A stretch of 64,000 nucleotides of DNA from Gemmataceae bacterium (lineage in GTDB: Bacteria > Planctomycetota > Planctomycetia > Gemmatales > Gemmataceae). Every line of letters begins with the position of its first letter. Position 1 is the stretch's first letter. The notes under the pieces were generated by a model, which saw nothing but the letters and a program-made list of their open reading frames with translations, was not told the origin of the DNA and did not search any database. Of this stretch, positions 43,610 to 52,267 are shown one piece after another. The stretch covers positions 30,741 through 94,740 of the forward strand of contig JALHPZ010000027.1 in the NCBI GenBank assembly GCA_022842245.1. Direction: 5' to 3'. The translations under genes and the position numbers were made by a program.

Positions 43610-43831
43610 CCGGCCGACGGCGAATTGGGAAGATCGGTTTGAGTGCGACCGGTTGGGCCCCTACTTCCCCATCGCTTCGATCTTCTTCCAGATCGCCGGC
43701 GGGACGGGCATCACGGACAACCGGCCGACGGCGAATTGGGAAGATCGGTTTGAGTGCGACCGGTTGGGCCCCTACTTCCCCATCGCTTCGATCTTCTTCC
43801 AGATCGCCGGCGGGACGGGCATCACGGACAA
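43610..43831. repeat. Exact tandem duplication, 2 x 111 bp
   Basis: Bases 43610-43720 are repeated without a single change at 43721-43831. The second copy holds the last 20 codons, including the stop, of the EVE gene plus 51 bp of its 3' flank; the first copy is a duplicate of those, now downstream. The unit is 37 codons long, so it keeps reading frame. Complete identity indicates a recent event. Confidence 0.97.
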
Positions 43832-44170
43832 ACGGGACATGCGGACCAGTTCCCACTCGGCGAAGGCGTCGTCGGCCTTGATGGCCGCGAGCGTCACTGG
43901 CGTCTTCAACCGCTTCACCGGTTTCACATCCAGCACCACGGCCTTCGGATCGTCGTCCGTCGCACGCGGGGTGCTCGTCACTTCCATCACCCCCACGATC
44001 GCCTTCTCCTTGCCCGTGTGGTACAGGAACACGCGATCTCCGGGCTTGGCGGTGCGAAGGTGTTTCAACGCCAGCGCGTTCGAGACGCCGTCCCAGACCG
44101 TCGATCCAGCGGCTTCGAGGTCGGAATAGCTGAAGCAATCGGGTTCGATCTTGAAGAGCCAGTTCGCCAT
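43772..44170 (-). CDS. EVE (PUA-like) domain protein
   Basis: The start at 44170 gives 132 residues, MANWLFKIEPDCFSYSDLEA, GSTVWDGVSNALALKHLRTA, KPGDRVFLYHTGKEKAIVGV and the closing EWELVRMSRLSVMPVPPAIW. These are the EVE/thymocyte-nuclear-protein-1 motifs; the fold binds modified bases and is often linked to restriction or RNA metabolism. There is no restriction gene beside it. Its 3' end lies in the tandem duplication at 43610, with the functional stop at 43772. The gene lies 12 bp downstream of an alpha/beta hydrolase. Confidence 0.9.
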   Translation of the reverse strand: MANWLFKIEPDCFSYSDLEAAGSTVWDGVSNALALKHLRTAKPGDRVFLYHTGKEKAIVGVMEVTSTPRATDDDPKAVVLDVKPVKRLKTPVTLAAIKADDAFAEWELVRMSRLSVMPVPPAIWKKIEAMGK

Positions 44171-44182
44171 CGTCTGCACCGG

Positions 44183-45124
44183 TCAGGGGTTGTAGCGATC
44201 GAGGAGGCGCTTGCCGATGTTGCGGAGGAAGGGCCGGTCCTTGGCCTTCGGATCGCGAATGGCGGCGGCGTCCGCGTCCCGGCCGAAGATGATCGTGCGG
44301 GCCTTCTCGACCTGTTCCGGCGTCCAGCGCACGAGCCGTTCGCGTGCCAGTTCGTGGATCGCGGCAACGGAAAAGGGCGATTTCATCGCGTCGAAGTGGT
44401 TAATGCCGATCAGCACGGCTGGAATGCCCTGCTTCTGGAGTTCGCGCGGCCATTGGCTCTCAATATTCACGAGCGTGTCGTGCGCGAGGCCGGGCACCTT
44501 GCAGACCACAGCGCAGAACTCGATCGATTCGTCGATCGCGACGGGTTCGGTGGCAGCAACCTGACGCAGGCCTGGGGCGAGCGATTTGATGAACGGCACC
44601 TGCGGCTTGGGGAGGCCGATGCCAATGGTCGCCAGTTCCGTGCCGGTGTTCGGCGCGCAGATCTCGAGGACCTTCGTCACGCCGGACTTCGGGAACCGCT
44701 CGACGAACTGCCGGACGATCAACCCGCCGGCCGAATGGCCGATCAGGACAATTTCCTTGTATCCGGCCTTGCGGAGTTTCTCGACCTGGTCGCGCATCCC
44801 GGGCGACGACGCGACGAGGTCGCACGAGGTTGTCTGTGCATAACTGAACGAGAAGACGTCGAAGTCGGCGGCGAGCGCCTGCGCCATCGGGGACTTGGCG
44901 AGTTGCCACTCGTGGAGTTCAGGATGGCCGGCCTTGCTGGGCTGAATGACACGGAGCACGAGGCCGTGGACCAGCAGTGCGGCGCGGTCCTTGGTTTTCT
45001 TCAACTCAATCGGCTGGCCGTTAAACTCCGCGACGGCGGGCGGCGCGACCTGCCACACCGCCGTCGGCAGGTCGATCGTCGACATCAACGGCATCATGAG
45101 CGTCGCGGTCAGGGTCGCGAGCAT
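44183..45124 (-). CDS. Alpha/beta hydrolase (lipase-like)
   Basis: The 313-residue protein shows AALLVHGLVLRVIQ (oxyanion strand), the nucleophile elbow VLIGHSAGGLIVRQFVERFP (Ser in GHSAG), CAPNTGTELATIGIGLPK and INHFDAM for the late His/Asp region. This is a triacylglycerol-lipase/PGAP1-like layout. The N-terminus (MLATLTATLMMPLMSTIDLP) could be a weak leader. The gene ends 12 bp before EVE and starts 201 bp from the divergent dcd gene. The substrate is unknown. Confidence 0.82.
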   Translation of the reverse strand: MLATLTATLMMPLMSTIDLPTAVWQVAPPAVAEFNGQPIELKKTKDRAALLVHGLVLRVIQPSKAGHPELHEWQLAKSPMAQALAADFDVFSFSYAQTTSCDLVASSPGMRDQVEKLRKAGYKEIVLIGHSAGGLIVRQFVERFPKSGVTKVLEICAPNTGTELATIGIGLPKPQVPFIKSLAPGLRQVAATEPVAIDESIEFCAVVCKVPGLAHDTLVNIESQWPRELQKQGIPAVLIGINHFDAMKSPFSVAAIHELARERLVRWTPEQVEKARTIIFGRDADAAAIRDPKAKDRPFLRNIGKRLLDRYNP

Positions 45125-45325
45125 CGGTGCGCTTCGCCTCTGGAGTTTTCAGGACCTTACCAATTCTAGCGATTCGTCGACCCAAAGCGGAACCGCAATC
45201 CCACCCGCCCGAACTTTCCCTCAAGCCCACCGGATTTCGTTTCCATTCCCCCCTCGGCTGACAGTAGACTGTCGGCGGCGATTCCCCATAACAGACCAAC
45301 CCGAACAGACGGCACCGGAGACGCG

Positions 45326-45880
45326 ATGGGAATCCTGCCCGACTGGCTCATCGAACGCGACGTGAAGATCGTCCCCTTCGCCCCGCAACAGGCGCGGCCG
45401 GGCGTCATCTCGTACGGCCTGACGAGCTACGGCTACGACGTGCGCGTCGATCGCCACTTCAAGGTCTTCACCAACGTCTACGGCAGCACCGTGGACCCGA
45501 AACACTTCGATCCAAAATCGTTCGTGGACATCGAAGGCGACTTCTGCATCATCCCGCCCAACAGCTTCGCGCTGGCGGAAACGGTCGAGTACTTCGAGAT
45601 CCCCCGCGACATGCTGGTCGTCTGCCTCGGAAAAAGCACCTACGCACGTTGCGGAATCATCGTAAACGTGACACCCTTGGAGCCGGAGTGGCGCGGGCGC
45701 GTGACGATCGAGATCAGCAACACGACGCCGCTGCCGGCGAAGATCTATTCCGGCGAGGGAATTGCCCAAATGCTGTTCTTCCGCGGCGAGCAGGTATGCA
45801 AGGTGAGCTACGCCGACAAGAAGGGGAAGTATCAGGATCAGAAGGGTCTGACGCTGCCGTTCGTAACGCCTCCGGGTTAG
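45326..45880 (+). CDS. dcd: dCTP deaminase
   Basis: The 184-residue enzyme deaminates dCTP to dUTP (or dUMP in bifunctional forms) in thymidylate supply. The motifs are GVISYGLTSYGYDVRVDRHF, VCLGKSTYARCGIIVNVTPL, EPEWRGRVTIEISNTTPLPA and GEGIAQMLFFRGEQVCKVSY; the general base Glu is in the PEWRG segment. It has the size and order of bacterial Dcd. It lies upstream of a ribonucleotide reductase, so two deoxynucleotide enzymes sit together, 302 bp apart. Confidence 0.95.
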   Translation: MGILPDWLIERDVKIVPFAPQQARPGVISYGLTSYGYDVRVDRHFKVFTNVYGSTVDPKHFDPKSFVDIEGDFCIIPPNSFALAETVEYFEIPRDMLVVCLGKSTYARCGIIVNVTPLEPEWRGRVTIEISNTTPLPAKIYSGEGIAQMLFFRGEQVCKVSYADKKGKYQDQKGLTLPFVTPPG

Positions 45881-46182
45881 TCGAAAAAAATCGGTCGCGC
45901 GTATCAATCCGATTTTGCGGGATTTACGGATTGTAGCGGTCTTCGGAGTGGGATCGGCCCCTTACCCCCTTCATAGAATCTTCCAAGCTGGAGGAACTCC
46001 ACGCACCGTCCCATAATCTCGCTTGCCCCCCGCGGAGGATCGCAGGGGGAGTCCCGGTTCGGGTGGTAGGCCGCCGATTCAGGCCGCACAACCGTTCCAA
46101 TCGTTCAGGATTGAACCGCGTCGGTAAGGCCACGGGGAGTCCGTGGTCAGGAGTTTACCCTGTTACGAATGGATCCCGTCTC
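45881..46182 (+). promoter_or_regulatory. Structured leader of the ribonucleotide reductase gene
   Basis: The 302-bp gap before nrdJ contains hairpins. One pairs 46093-46102 with 46109-46118 (one bulge). Another has GGTAA (46123-46127) closing on TTACC (46155-46159) around a CCACGG/CCGTGG stem (46130-46135, 46141-46146). The 3' side has GGTCAGGAGTTTACC, which shares GTCAGGAG with the B12 box (AGTCAGGAGACCTGCC) of cobalamin riboswitches, but the rest of that box and other conserved blocks are weak or absent. A regulatory RNA responding to B12 or deoxynucleotides is possible, not shown. Confidence 0.35.
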
Positions 46183-49100
46183 ATGATCATCCGTCGCCGT
46201 TTCACGGTCGAAGGCCAGGACCCATACTCGAAAATCTCGTTCGGCCCCCGCGATTCGCGGATCGTCAACCCGAACGGTTCGGTCGTCTTCGAGATGCGGG
46301 ACATCGCCGTCCCCGAAGCCTGGTCGCAAGTGGCGGTCGACATCCTCGCCCAGAAGTACTTCCGCAAGGCCGGTGTGGCCGCCCGAACCGTCAAGGTCCA
46401 TGAAGACGGCGTGCCGGCTTGGCTCCAGCGCAGCGTGCCGGCGACACCCGACGAACCGATCGTCGGCGAGACCGATTCCCGACAGGTCTTCCATCGCCTC
46501 GCCGGTTGCTGGACCTATTGGGGTTGGAAGGGCGGCTACTTCACGTCCGAAGCCGACGCCCGCACCTTCTACGACGAGACCTGCTACATGCTCGCGGCGC
46601 AGATGAGCGCGCCGAACAGCCCCCAGTGGTTCAACACCGGCTTGAATTGGGCTTACGGCATCGAAGGGCCGCCGCAAGGACACTTCTTCGTCGATCCGAA
46701 GACGCTCGAAGTGACACGCAGCACCTCGGCGTACGAACGCCCCGCCCCGCACGCCTGCTTCATTCAGTCCGTCTCCGACGACCTCGTGAACGACGGCGGC
46801 ATCATGGACCTCTGGGTCCGCGAAGCGCGCATCTTCAAATACGGCTCCGGTACCGGCTCAAACTTCTCCCACGTCCGCGGCGACGGCGAACCGCTCTCCG
46901 GCGGCGGCAAGTCCTCCGGCCTCATGAGCTTCCTCAAGATCGGCGACCGCGCCGCCGGCGCCATCAAGAGCGGCGGCACCACCCGCCGCGCCGCCAAGAT
47001 GGTCGTCCTCGACCTCGATCACCCCGATATCGAAGAGTACGTGAACTGGAAGGTCGTCGAGGAGCAGAAGGTCGCGGCGCTCGTTGGCGGCTCGCGGCTG
47101 ATGAACAAGCACCTCAACGCGATCATGCAGGCCGTCGTCACCTGCACTGTTGCCGCGGACAAGTACGAACCGAAGAAGAACAGCAAGCTTCGCAAGGCGG
47201 TGCTGGACGCCCGCGCCGCCGCGATCCCCGAAAACTATATCGCCCGCGTCCTGCAGCTCTGCCGCCAGGGCTTCACTCATATCGATGTCGAGGAATACGA
47301 CACCGACTGGACCTCGAAGGCATACTTCACCGTCTCGGGCCAGAACAGCAACAACTCCGTTCGTATCCCGAATGAATTCATGAAGGCGGTCGAGAACGAC
47401 CTGCCGTGGCACCTTCACTGGCGCACGGAGAAGGAGAAGGCCGCGAAGCAGCATCGCTCGCCGAAGCCGTGCAAGACGTTGAAGGCGCGCGAACTCTGGG
47501 ACCAGATCGCCTTCTCGGCGTGGAGCTGCGCCGACCCCGGCGTGCAGTTCGACACGACCGTCAACGAATGGCACACCTGCCCCGTCGACGGCCGGATCAA
47601 CGCCAGCAATCCGTGTTCCGAGTACATGTTCCTCGACGACACGGCCTGCAACCTCGCGTCGCTGAACCTCATGAAGTTCTTCGACACCGCGACCGGCACC
47701 TTCGACATCGACGGCTACAAGCACGCCGTGCGCATCTGGACGCTCATCCTCGAGATCAGCGTCTACATGGCGCAGTTCCCCAGCGTGCCCGTGGCGCAGA
47801 AGTCGTTCGACTTCCGCACCCTCGGCCTCGGCTACGCCAACCTCGGCGCGCTGCTCATGGTCCAGGGCATCCCCTACGACTCGCCCGAAGGCCGCGCCCA
47901 GTGCGCCGCCCTCACGGCGATCATGCACGCCGGCAGTTATGCCGCCTCCGCCGAGATCGCCGGCGAGGTCGGACCGTTCGCCCGTTACGAAGCGAACAAG
48001 CACCAGATGCTCCGCGTCGTCCGCAACCACCGCCGCGCCGCCTACAACGTCGCCCCGTCCGAGTATGAAGGCCTCACCGTCTTCCCCGTCGGCATCGACG
48101 CCCGCGTCTGCCCGCCCGACCTCCTCGACGCCGCCCGATCCGAATCGGACCGCGCGCTCGAACTCGGCGAGAAGCACGGCTACCGCAACGCCCAGGTGAC
48201 GGTGATCGCCCCCACGGGCACCATCGGCCTCGTCATGGACTGCGACACCACCGGAATCGAGCCCGACTTCGCCCTCGTGAAGTTCAAGAAACTCGCCGGC
48301 GGCGGCTACTTCAAGATCATCAACCAGTCGGTGCCGCCCGCGCTCGCCAAGCTCGGCTACGCCCCCTGGCAGATCGAAGACATCGTGCGCTACAGCCGCG
48401 GTGCCGCGAGCCTGACCGGCTGTCCGCACGTGAACGCCGCCAGCCTCAAGGCCAAGGGCTTCACCGACGACGCCCTCGCCCGCGTCGAGGCCGCCCTCCC
48501 CGGCGCGTTCGAGCTCCCCTTCGTCTTCAACAAGTGGACCGTCGGCGAAGACTTCCTGCTGAACACGCTCAAGATTCCCGCCGACGTGCTGAACGCCCCC
48601 GCGTTCGACCTGCTGTCCTATCTCGGCTTCTCCAAGGAGCAGATCGCCGAGGCCAGCACCTACGTCTGCGGCACCATGACCATCGAAGGCGCCCCACACC
48701 TGAAGGCGGAGCACCTGCCCGTGTTCGACTGCGCCAACAAGTGCGGTAAGACCGGCAAGCGCTTCCTCGCCGCCGAGTCGCACATCCGCATGATGGCCGC
48801 GGCCCAGCCGTTTATCAGCGGCGCCATCTCGAAGACCATCAACATGCCCTACGACGCCACCGTCGAGGACGTGAAACGCGCCTATTGGCTGAGCTGGCAA
48901 CTCATGACCAAGGCGAACGCGCTCTACCGCGATGGGTCGAAGTTGAGCCAGCCACTCAACAGCGTCGCCGACTCGCCCGAAGCCGCCATGCTCGCCGCCA
49001 TTGTGCCGGAGGAGGAGAAGGCGGAGATCCGGCCCGAACCGGTCGCCGTCGCCGAGCGCATCACCGAGCGCATCGTCCACCGCTACCTCGCCAAGCGCCG

Positions 49101-49872
49101 ACGCCTGCCCGACCGCCGCGCCGGCTACACGCAGAAGAGCCGCATCGGCAACCACAAGGTCTACATCCGCACCGGCGAGTACGACGACGGCACCCTCGGC
49201 GAAATCTTTATCGACATGCACAAGGAAGGCGCCGCCTTCCGCAGCATGACGAACTGCTTCGCCATCGCCGTTTCCCTCGGCCTCCAGCACGGCGTGCCGC
49301 TCGAAGAATACGTCGACGCCTTCCTGTTCACCCGCTTCGAACCGAACGGGATGGTCCAGGGGAACCCGTACATCAAGATGTCCACGTCGATCATCGACTA
49401 CATCTTCAGGGAACTCGCCGTGACCTACCTCGGCCGGCACGACCTCGCACACGTCCAGCCGGAGGACCTGCGCGGCGACGCCCTGCACGACCGCGACGAC
49501 GACTACGAATCGGAGGAGATCATCTCCGAGCGCGAGATTGATCCGACGGTGGTGGAGGTTCCGAAGCCGTCGCTGGCGCCGCGTTCGTCGCGGATCCACC
49601 CGAACGGCCACTCGAACGGGCACAACGAGGGGTATTCGCCGCCGGCCATCCCGCCCGCGCCGGCGCGCCAGACGACGGTATCGCCGGCGGTGGCTGTCGC
49701 GGTCGCGGTTGCCTCTGCTCCGAGTGCCGCGACGAAGGCGGAGCGCATCCGCATCGCAAAGCAGAAGGGCTACGAGGGCGACCCGTGCTCGAACTGCGGC
49801 CAGCTCACGCTGGTCCGCAGTGGTGCCTGCGCGAAGTGCGACACCTGCGGCGAGACGAGCGGATGCAGTTGA
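46183..49872 (+). CDS. nrdJ: Vitamin B12-dependent (class II) ribonucleotide reductase
   Basis: The 1229-residue enzyme makes deoxynucleotides with adenosylcobalamin, independent of oxygen. The start at 46183 begins MIIRRRFTVEGQDPYSKISF; the frame is open to 46063 but upstream residues lack protein character. Motifs are GTGSNFSHVRGDGEPLSGGG, NPCSEYMFLDDTACNLASLN (Asn/Cys/Glu radical site), VTVIAPTGTIGLVMDCDTTG and a TSCPD domain (DDGTLGEIFIDMHKEGAAFR). A low-complexity Ser/Ala/Pro linker near 1130-1190 leads to a C-terminal zinc-ribbon-like CSNCGQ ... CAKCDTCGETSGC, the redox-active tail. Dcd lies upstream. No class I enzyme is visible here. Confidence 0.95.
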   Translation: MIIRRRFTVEGQDPYSKISFGPRDSRIVNPNGSVVFEMRDIAVPEAWSQVAVDILAQKYFRKAGVAARTVKVHEDGVPAWLQRSVPATPDEPIVGETDSRQVFHRLAGCWTYWGWKGGYFTSEADARTFYDETCYMLAAQMSAPNSPQWFNTGLNWAYGIEGPPQGHFFVDPKTLEVTRSTSAYERPAPHACFIQSVSDDLVNDGGIMDLWVREARIFKYGSGTGSNFSHVRGDGEPLSGGGKSSGLMSFLKIGDRAAGAIKSGGTTRRAAKMVVLDLDHPDIEEYVNWKVVEEQKVAALVGGSRLMNKHLNAIMQAVVTCTVAADKYEPKKNSKLRKAVLDARAAAIPENYIARVLQLCRQGFTHIDVEEYDTDWTSKAYFTVSGQNSNNSVRIPNEFMKAVENDLPWHLHWRTEKEKAAKQHRSPKPCKTLKARELWDQIAFSAWSCADPGVQFDTTVNEWHTCPVDGRINASNPCSEYMFLDDTACNLASLNLMKFFDTATGTFDIDGYKHAVRIWTLILEISVYMAQFPSVPVAQKSFDFRTLGLGYANLGALLMVQGIPYDSPEGRAQCAALTAIMHAGSYAASAEIAGEVGPFARYEANKHQMLRVVRNHRRAAYNVAPSEYEGLTVFPVGIDARVCPPDLLDAARSESDRALELGEKHGYRNAQVTVIAPTGTIGLVMDCDTTGIEPDFALVKFKKLAGGGYFKIINQSVPPALAKLGYAPWQIEDIVRYSRGAASLTGCPHVNAASLKAKGFTDDALARVEAALPGAFELPFVFNKWTVGEDFLLNTLKIPADVLNAPAFDLLSYLGFSKEQIAEASTYVCGTMTIEGAPHLKAEHLPVFDCANKCGKTGKRFLAAESHIRMMAAAQPFISGAISKTINMPYDATVEDVKRAYWLSWQLMTKANALYRDGSKLSQPLNSVADSPEAAMLAAIVPEEEKAEIRPEPVAVAERITERIVHRYLAKRRRLPDRRAGYTQKSRIGNHKVYIRTGEYDDGTLGEIFIDMHKEGAAFRSMTNCFAIAVSLGLQHGVPLEEYVDAFLFTRFEPNGMVQGNPYIKMSTSIIDYIFRELAVTYLGRHDLAHVQPEDLRGDALHDRDDDYESEEIISEREIDPTVVEVPKPSLAPRSSRIHPNGHSNGHNEGYSPPAIPPAPARQTTVSPAVAVAVAVASAPSAATKAERIRIAKQKGYEGDPCSNCGQLTLVRSGACAKCDTCGETSGCS

Positions 49873-50007
49873 GAAAAACGGACCGACTCGACGAAATCAT
49901 AGTCAACGCCGTCGGACAATCGACGGCGTTCGCTTTTCCGCGAACCGGGCGTGTTCCATCGGCTCTATGATGTAAATCATATTTCAATCCGGTCAGACGA
50001 TGGTTCA

Positions 50008-50757
50008 ATGCCCACGTTGATTCTGACACCGAGATTCACCGAAGATTCGCAGGCGCTTTGGCGAGCGGCCGGTTTGCGCGGTTGGAGAGTTGAACGACTT
50101 ACGTCCTGGCGGGTGCCGAACGAACTACATTCCGTCCAAGAGCCGGCGTTCTATCTGGAATCGCTGTTTGGCTCCTCGTTCGCGGAACAATTCGGGTACA
50201 GGATGATTGAACCGCCCGACGATTGGCTACCGCGACTCCCGATCGATTATCGCAAGCGGACGATTTCGCTGATGACATTGGATGAAGCGCGACGGATCGA
50301 AGGTAAGGCATTCATCAAACCGGCGAATGACAAGAGTTTCCCCGCAAGAGTTTACGGCGGTCACGAGTTGCCGGAAGGATACGAAGGCGATTCGCCCGTT
50401 TTGGTTTCGGAGATCGTCGAATGGAAAAAGGAGTTCCGTTGCTTCATTCTGGACCGCCGTTTGATGACATCGTCGATCTACTTGAGGGACGGCGTACTCC
50501 AGCGGGAAAACGGATTCGCCACGCAGGTCGACGAAGTGCGTGAAATGACCGAGTTTGTGGAAGCGATCTTGTCCGACGATCGAGTCGAGTTCCCGCGCAC
50601 TGCGGTAATGGATGTCGGCGTTATCAAAGGGGCGGGGTGGGCCGTGGTCGAACAGAATTCAGCTTGGGGAGCCGGAATCTATGGCTGCGATCCCCACGCA
50701 GTCCTCGATGTGCTTCGATACGCGGCATTGCCATTGAACCGATCCAGCGATTCCTAG
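50008..50757 (+). CDS. ATP-grasp domain protein (DUF4343-like)
   Basis: The start at 50008 (MPTLILTPRFTEDSQALWRA) gives 249 residues; an earlier ATG at 49951 adds 19 without domain similarity. GKAFIKPANDKSFPARVYGG is the ATP-grasp lysine loop, VLVSEIVEWKKEFRCFILDR the second ATP-binding strand, and AVMDVGVIKGAGWAVVEQNS with Glu and Asn the metal site. This fits small ATP-grasp proteins of the DUF4343 type that ligate unknown carboxylates to amines. No partner gene is adjacent; a decayed gene follows. Confidence 0.8.
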   Translation: MPTLILTPRFTEDSQALWRAAGLRGWRVERLTSWRVPNELHSVQEPAFYLESLFGSSFAEQFGYRMIEPPDDWLPRLPIDYRKRTISLMTLDEARRIEGKAFIKPANDKSFPARVYGGHELPEGYEGDSPVLVSEIVEWKKEFRCFILDRRLMTSSIYLRDGVLQRENGFATQVDEVREMTEFVEAILSDDRVEFPRTAVMDVGVIKGAGWAVVEQNSAWGAGIYGCDPHAVLDVLRYAALPLNRSSDS

Positions 50758-50831
50758 CTCAGACTCGGCAACGGGTACAGTCCGAGATTGCTGGTTTCAA
50801 GCGATCAGCCAGAAGACAAATCGCGAAAGCG

Positions 50832-51183
50832 TTACAGTCTCAACTGCCCCCGCGCCTGCTGGTACGTTGCCTCCAAGTCGACGATTGCCCATTCGTCGGC
50901 AAGCAGGGCCAGAGGGAGCGTCGGCAGTTTGCGGCCGACGGCGAGCGAGCGGATACGCACTTCGATCGAATCGCCGGATTCGGCACGGAGCGGGCATTAA
51001 GAGACGGCCGCGAGCGGGCTAGCGCTCGACCGGGGAATCGCGGGATCGAATCGCGTGAGCAACCGGCAGCACGAGATCGGGCGCCGCGTTGGAATTTGCC
51101 CGCGGCGATCTCATCGCACCCCATCGAATCCAGATCCGAATCCGGTTGCCCCGTCGATCCACTTCGAGGATGATCGTTTCCAT
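50832..51183 (-). pseudogene. Decayed gene remnant with broken reading frame
   Basis: Two coding-like pieces lie in different frames. METIILEVDRRGNRIRIWIR starts at an ATG (51183) and stops at 51019. A 54-codon piece ending at 50832 reads AESGDSIEVRIRSLAVGRKL then PTLPLALLADEWAIVDLEAT and YQQARGQLRL, with no start codon of its own. The tail pattern (LPTLPLALxxxxxVDLEATYxxAR) recalls C-termini of short planctomycete proteins, perhaps DUF4058-like. At least one frameshift would be needed to join them. The remnant lies between the ATP-grasp and nitrilase genes, both on the plus strand. Confidence 0.45.
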
Positions 51184-51204
51184 TGCTCCGCACGAGATCA
51201 CCCC

Positions 51205-52035
51205 ATGCGCATCGGTCACTGGCAGCTCGAGGCGAAGACCGGCGAGTTCGACGCCAACCTCGCCAAGGTCGTGAAGGGACTCGAACGCGCCGACAAGGAA
51301 CGCGTCGAGATCGTCTGCTTCCCCGAGTGCTTCCTCACCGGCTACCCGGATCAGGAAGACGTGGTGCGGCGGACCGGTTTCGCGGTCGATTCGCCCTCGA
51401 TGATGAAACTGCTGGATAAGACTTCAAAGTTCGAGGCCACGTACATCGTCGGGTTCAACGAGATCCGCGGGAAGGACCTCTACAACACCGCCGTCGTCGT
51501 GCAGAAGGGGCACATTCTCGGCACCTACAGCAAGTGCACCGCCTACCAGCGGTTCCACAAGCAGGGCCGCGAGTTCCCGGTCTTCGAGCGGTCGGGCGTG
51601 AAGTTCGGCGTCATCATCTGCTCGGACGGCGGGTACATCGAGCCGGCGCGCATCCTCGCGTTGAAGGGGGCGCGCATCATCTTCGCCCCGCACTTCAACT
51701 ACATCGGGGCGAAGGGGCTGATCGGGCATTTCCAGCACGTGCGGGCGGATCATATCGCGCGGGCGGTGGAGAACGACGTGCACTTCGTACGCGGCAACAA
51801 CGTCGTGCTCGACAAGGACCCGAGCCTGAGCTTCGACGGCGTGGGCTACGGCGACAGCTACATCGTGGACCCGGCCGGGGAGATCCTCGTGCGCGGCCGG
51901 CGGCACCAGGAGGACTTCCTGTTCGCGGACGTGGACCCGAAGCCGCGGGACAAAGGCTGGGGCGTGGGCCGGTCGCTCTGGAGCGCCCGCGAGTTCGGCG
52001 CGATGCTGGCCGAGGCGGCGGGCAGGAAGCCGTAG
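51205..52035 (+). CDS. Carbon-nitrogen hydrolase (nitrilase superfamily)
   Basis: The start at 51205 (MRIGHWQLEAKTGEFDANLA) gives 276 residues and the true N-terminal beta strand of the nitrilase fold. Catalytic triad regions are VEIVCFPECFLTGYPDQE (Glu), GTYSKCTAYQRFHKQGREFP (Lys) and VKFGVIICSDGGYIEPARIL (Cys in IICSD). The C-terminus has GDSYIVDPAGEILVRGRRHQ. Members hydrolyse nitriles, N-carbamoyl amines or amides. The frame is open to 51055, but that part lies inside the remnant upstream and is not homologous. Confidence 0.92.
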   Translation: MRIGHWQLEAKTGEFDANLAKVVKGLERADKERVEIVCFPECFLTGYPDQEDVVRRTGFAVDSPSMMKLLDKTSKFEATYIVGFNEIRGKDLYNTAVVVQKGHILGTYSKCTAYQRFHKQGREFPVFERSGVKFGVIICSDGGYIEPARILALKGARIIFAPHFNYIGAKGLIGHFQHVRADHIARAVENDVHFVRGNNVVLDKDPSLSFDGVGYGDSYIVDPAGEILVRGRRHQEDFLFADVDPKPRDKGWGVGRSLWSAREFGAMLAEAAGRKP

Positions 52036-52267
52036 CGCGGGTGCGATTCCCCTCACGAACACTTCATCGAACCTCCATCACTTTTCCCTGAAAACCTCGC
52101 GATTTCAAGCTCGCGCGTGGTTTCGGCGTGCGGCCCGCGAAGAGACCGTGAACTCCCCGTGAAGCGGGTTTCCCCTCGTCGGTCCCGATCTACCATCGAC
52201 CCTGTCGCGGAGTCGTTGCACGCTTCGCGGCGAGGTTGATGTGTCCCTACTTGCGAGGTGTTCGCTG

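Noticed and set aside
43610..43831. Tandem units considered as a CRISPR start
   Set aside because: Only two units of 111 bp, directly joined without spacers, and overlapping a coding sequence.
45881..46182. Definite cobalamin riboswitch
   Set aside because: Only part of the B12 box matches; other conserved blocks and the expected spacing could not be found, so only a low-confidence leader is reported.
46858..49623. A 921-codon open frame antisense to the ribonucleotide reductase
   Set aside because: It is a shadow produced by the G+C-rich codon pattern of nrdJ; it has Val/Gly/Asp-rich repeats and no domain.
51055..51204. Longer nitrilase start at 51055
   Set aside because: The extra 50 residues lie inside the decayed gene and are not part of the nitrilase fold; the ATG at 51205 begins the first beta strand.
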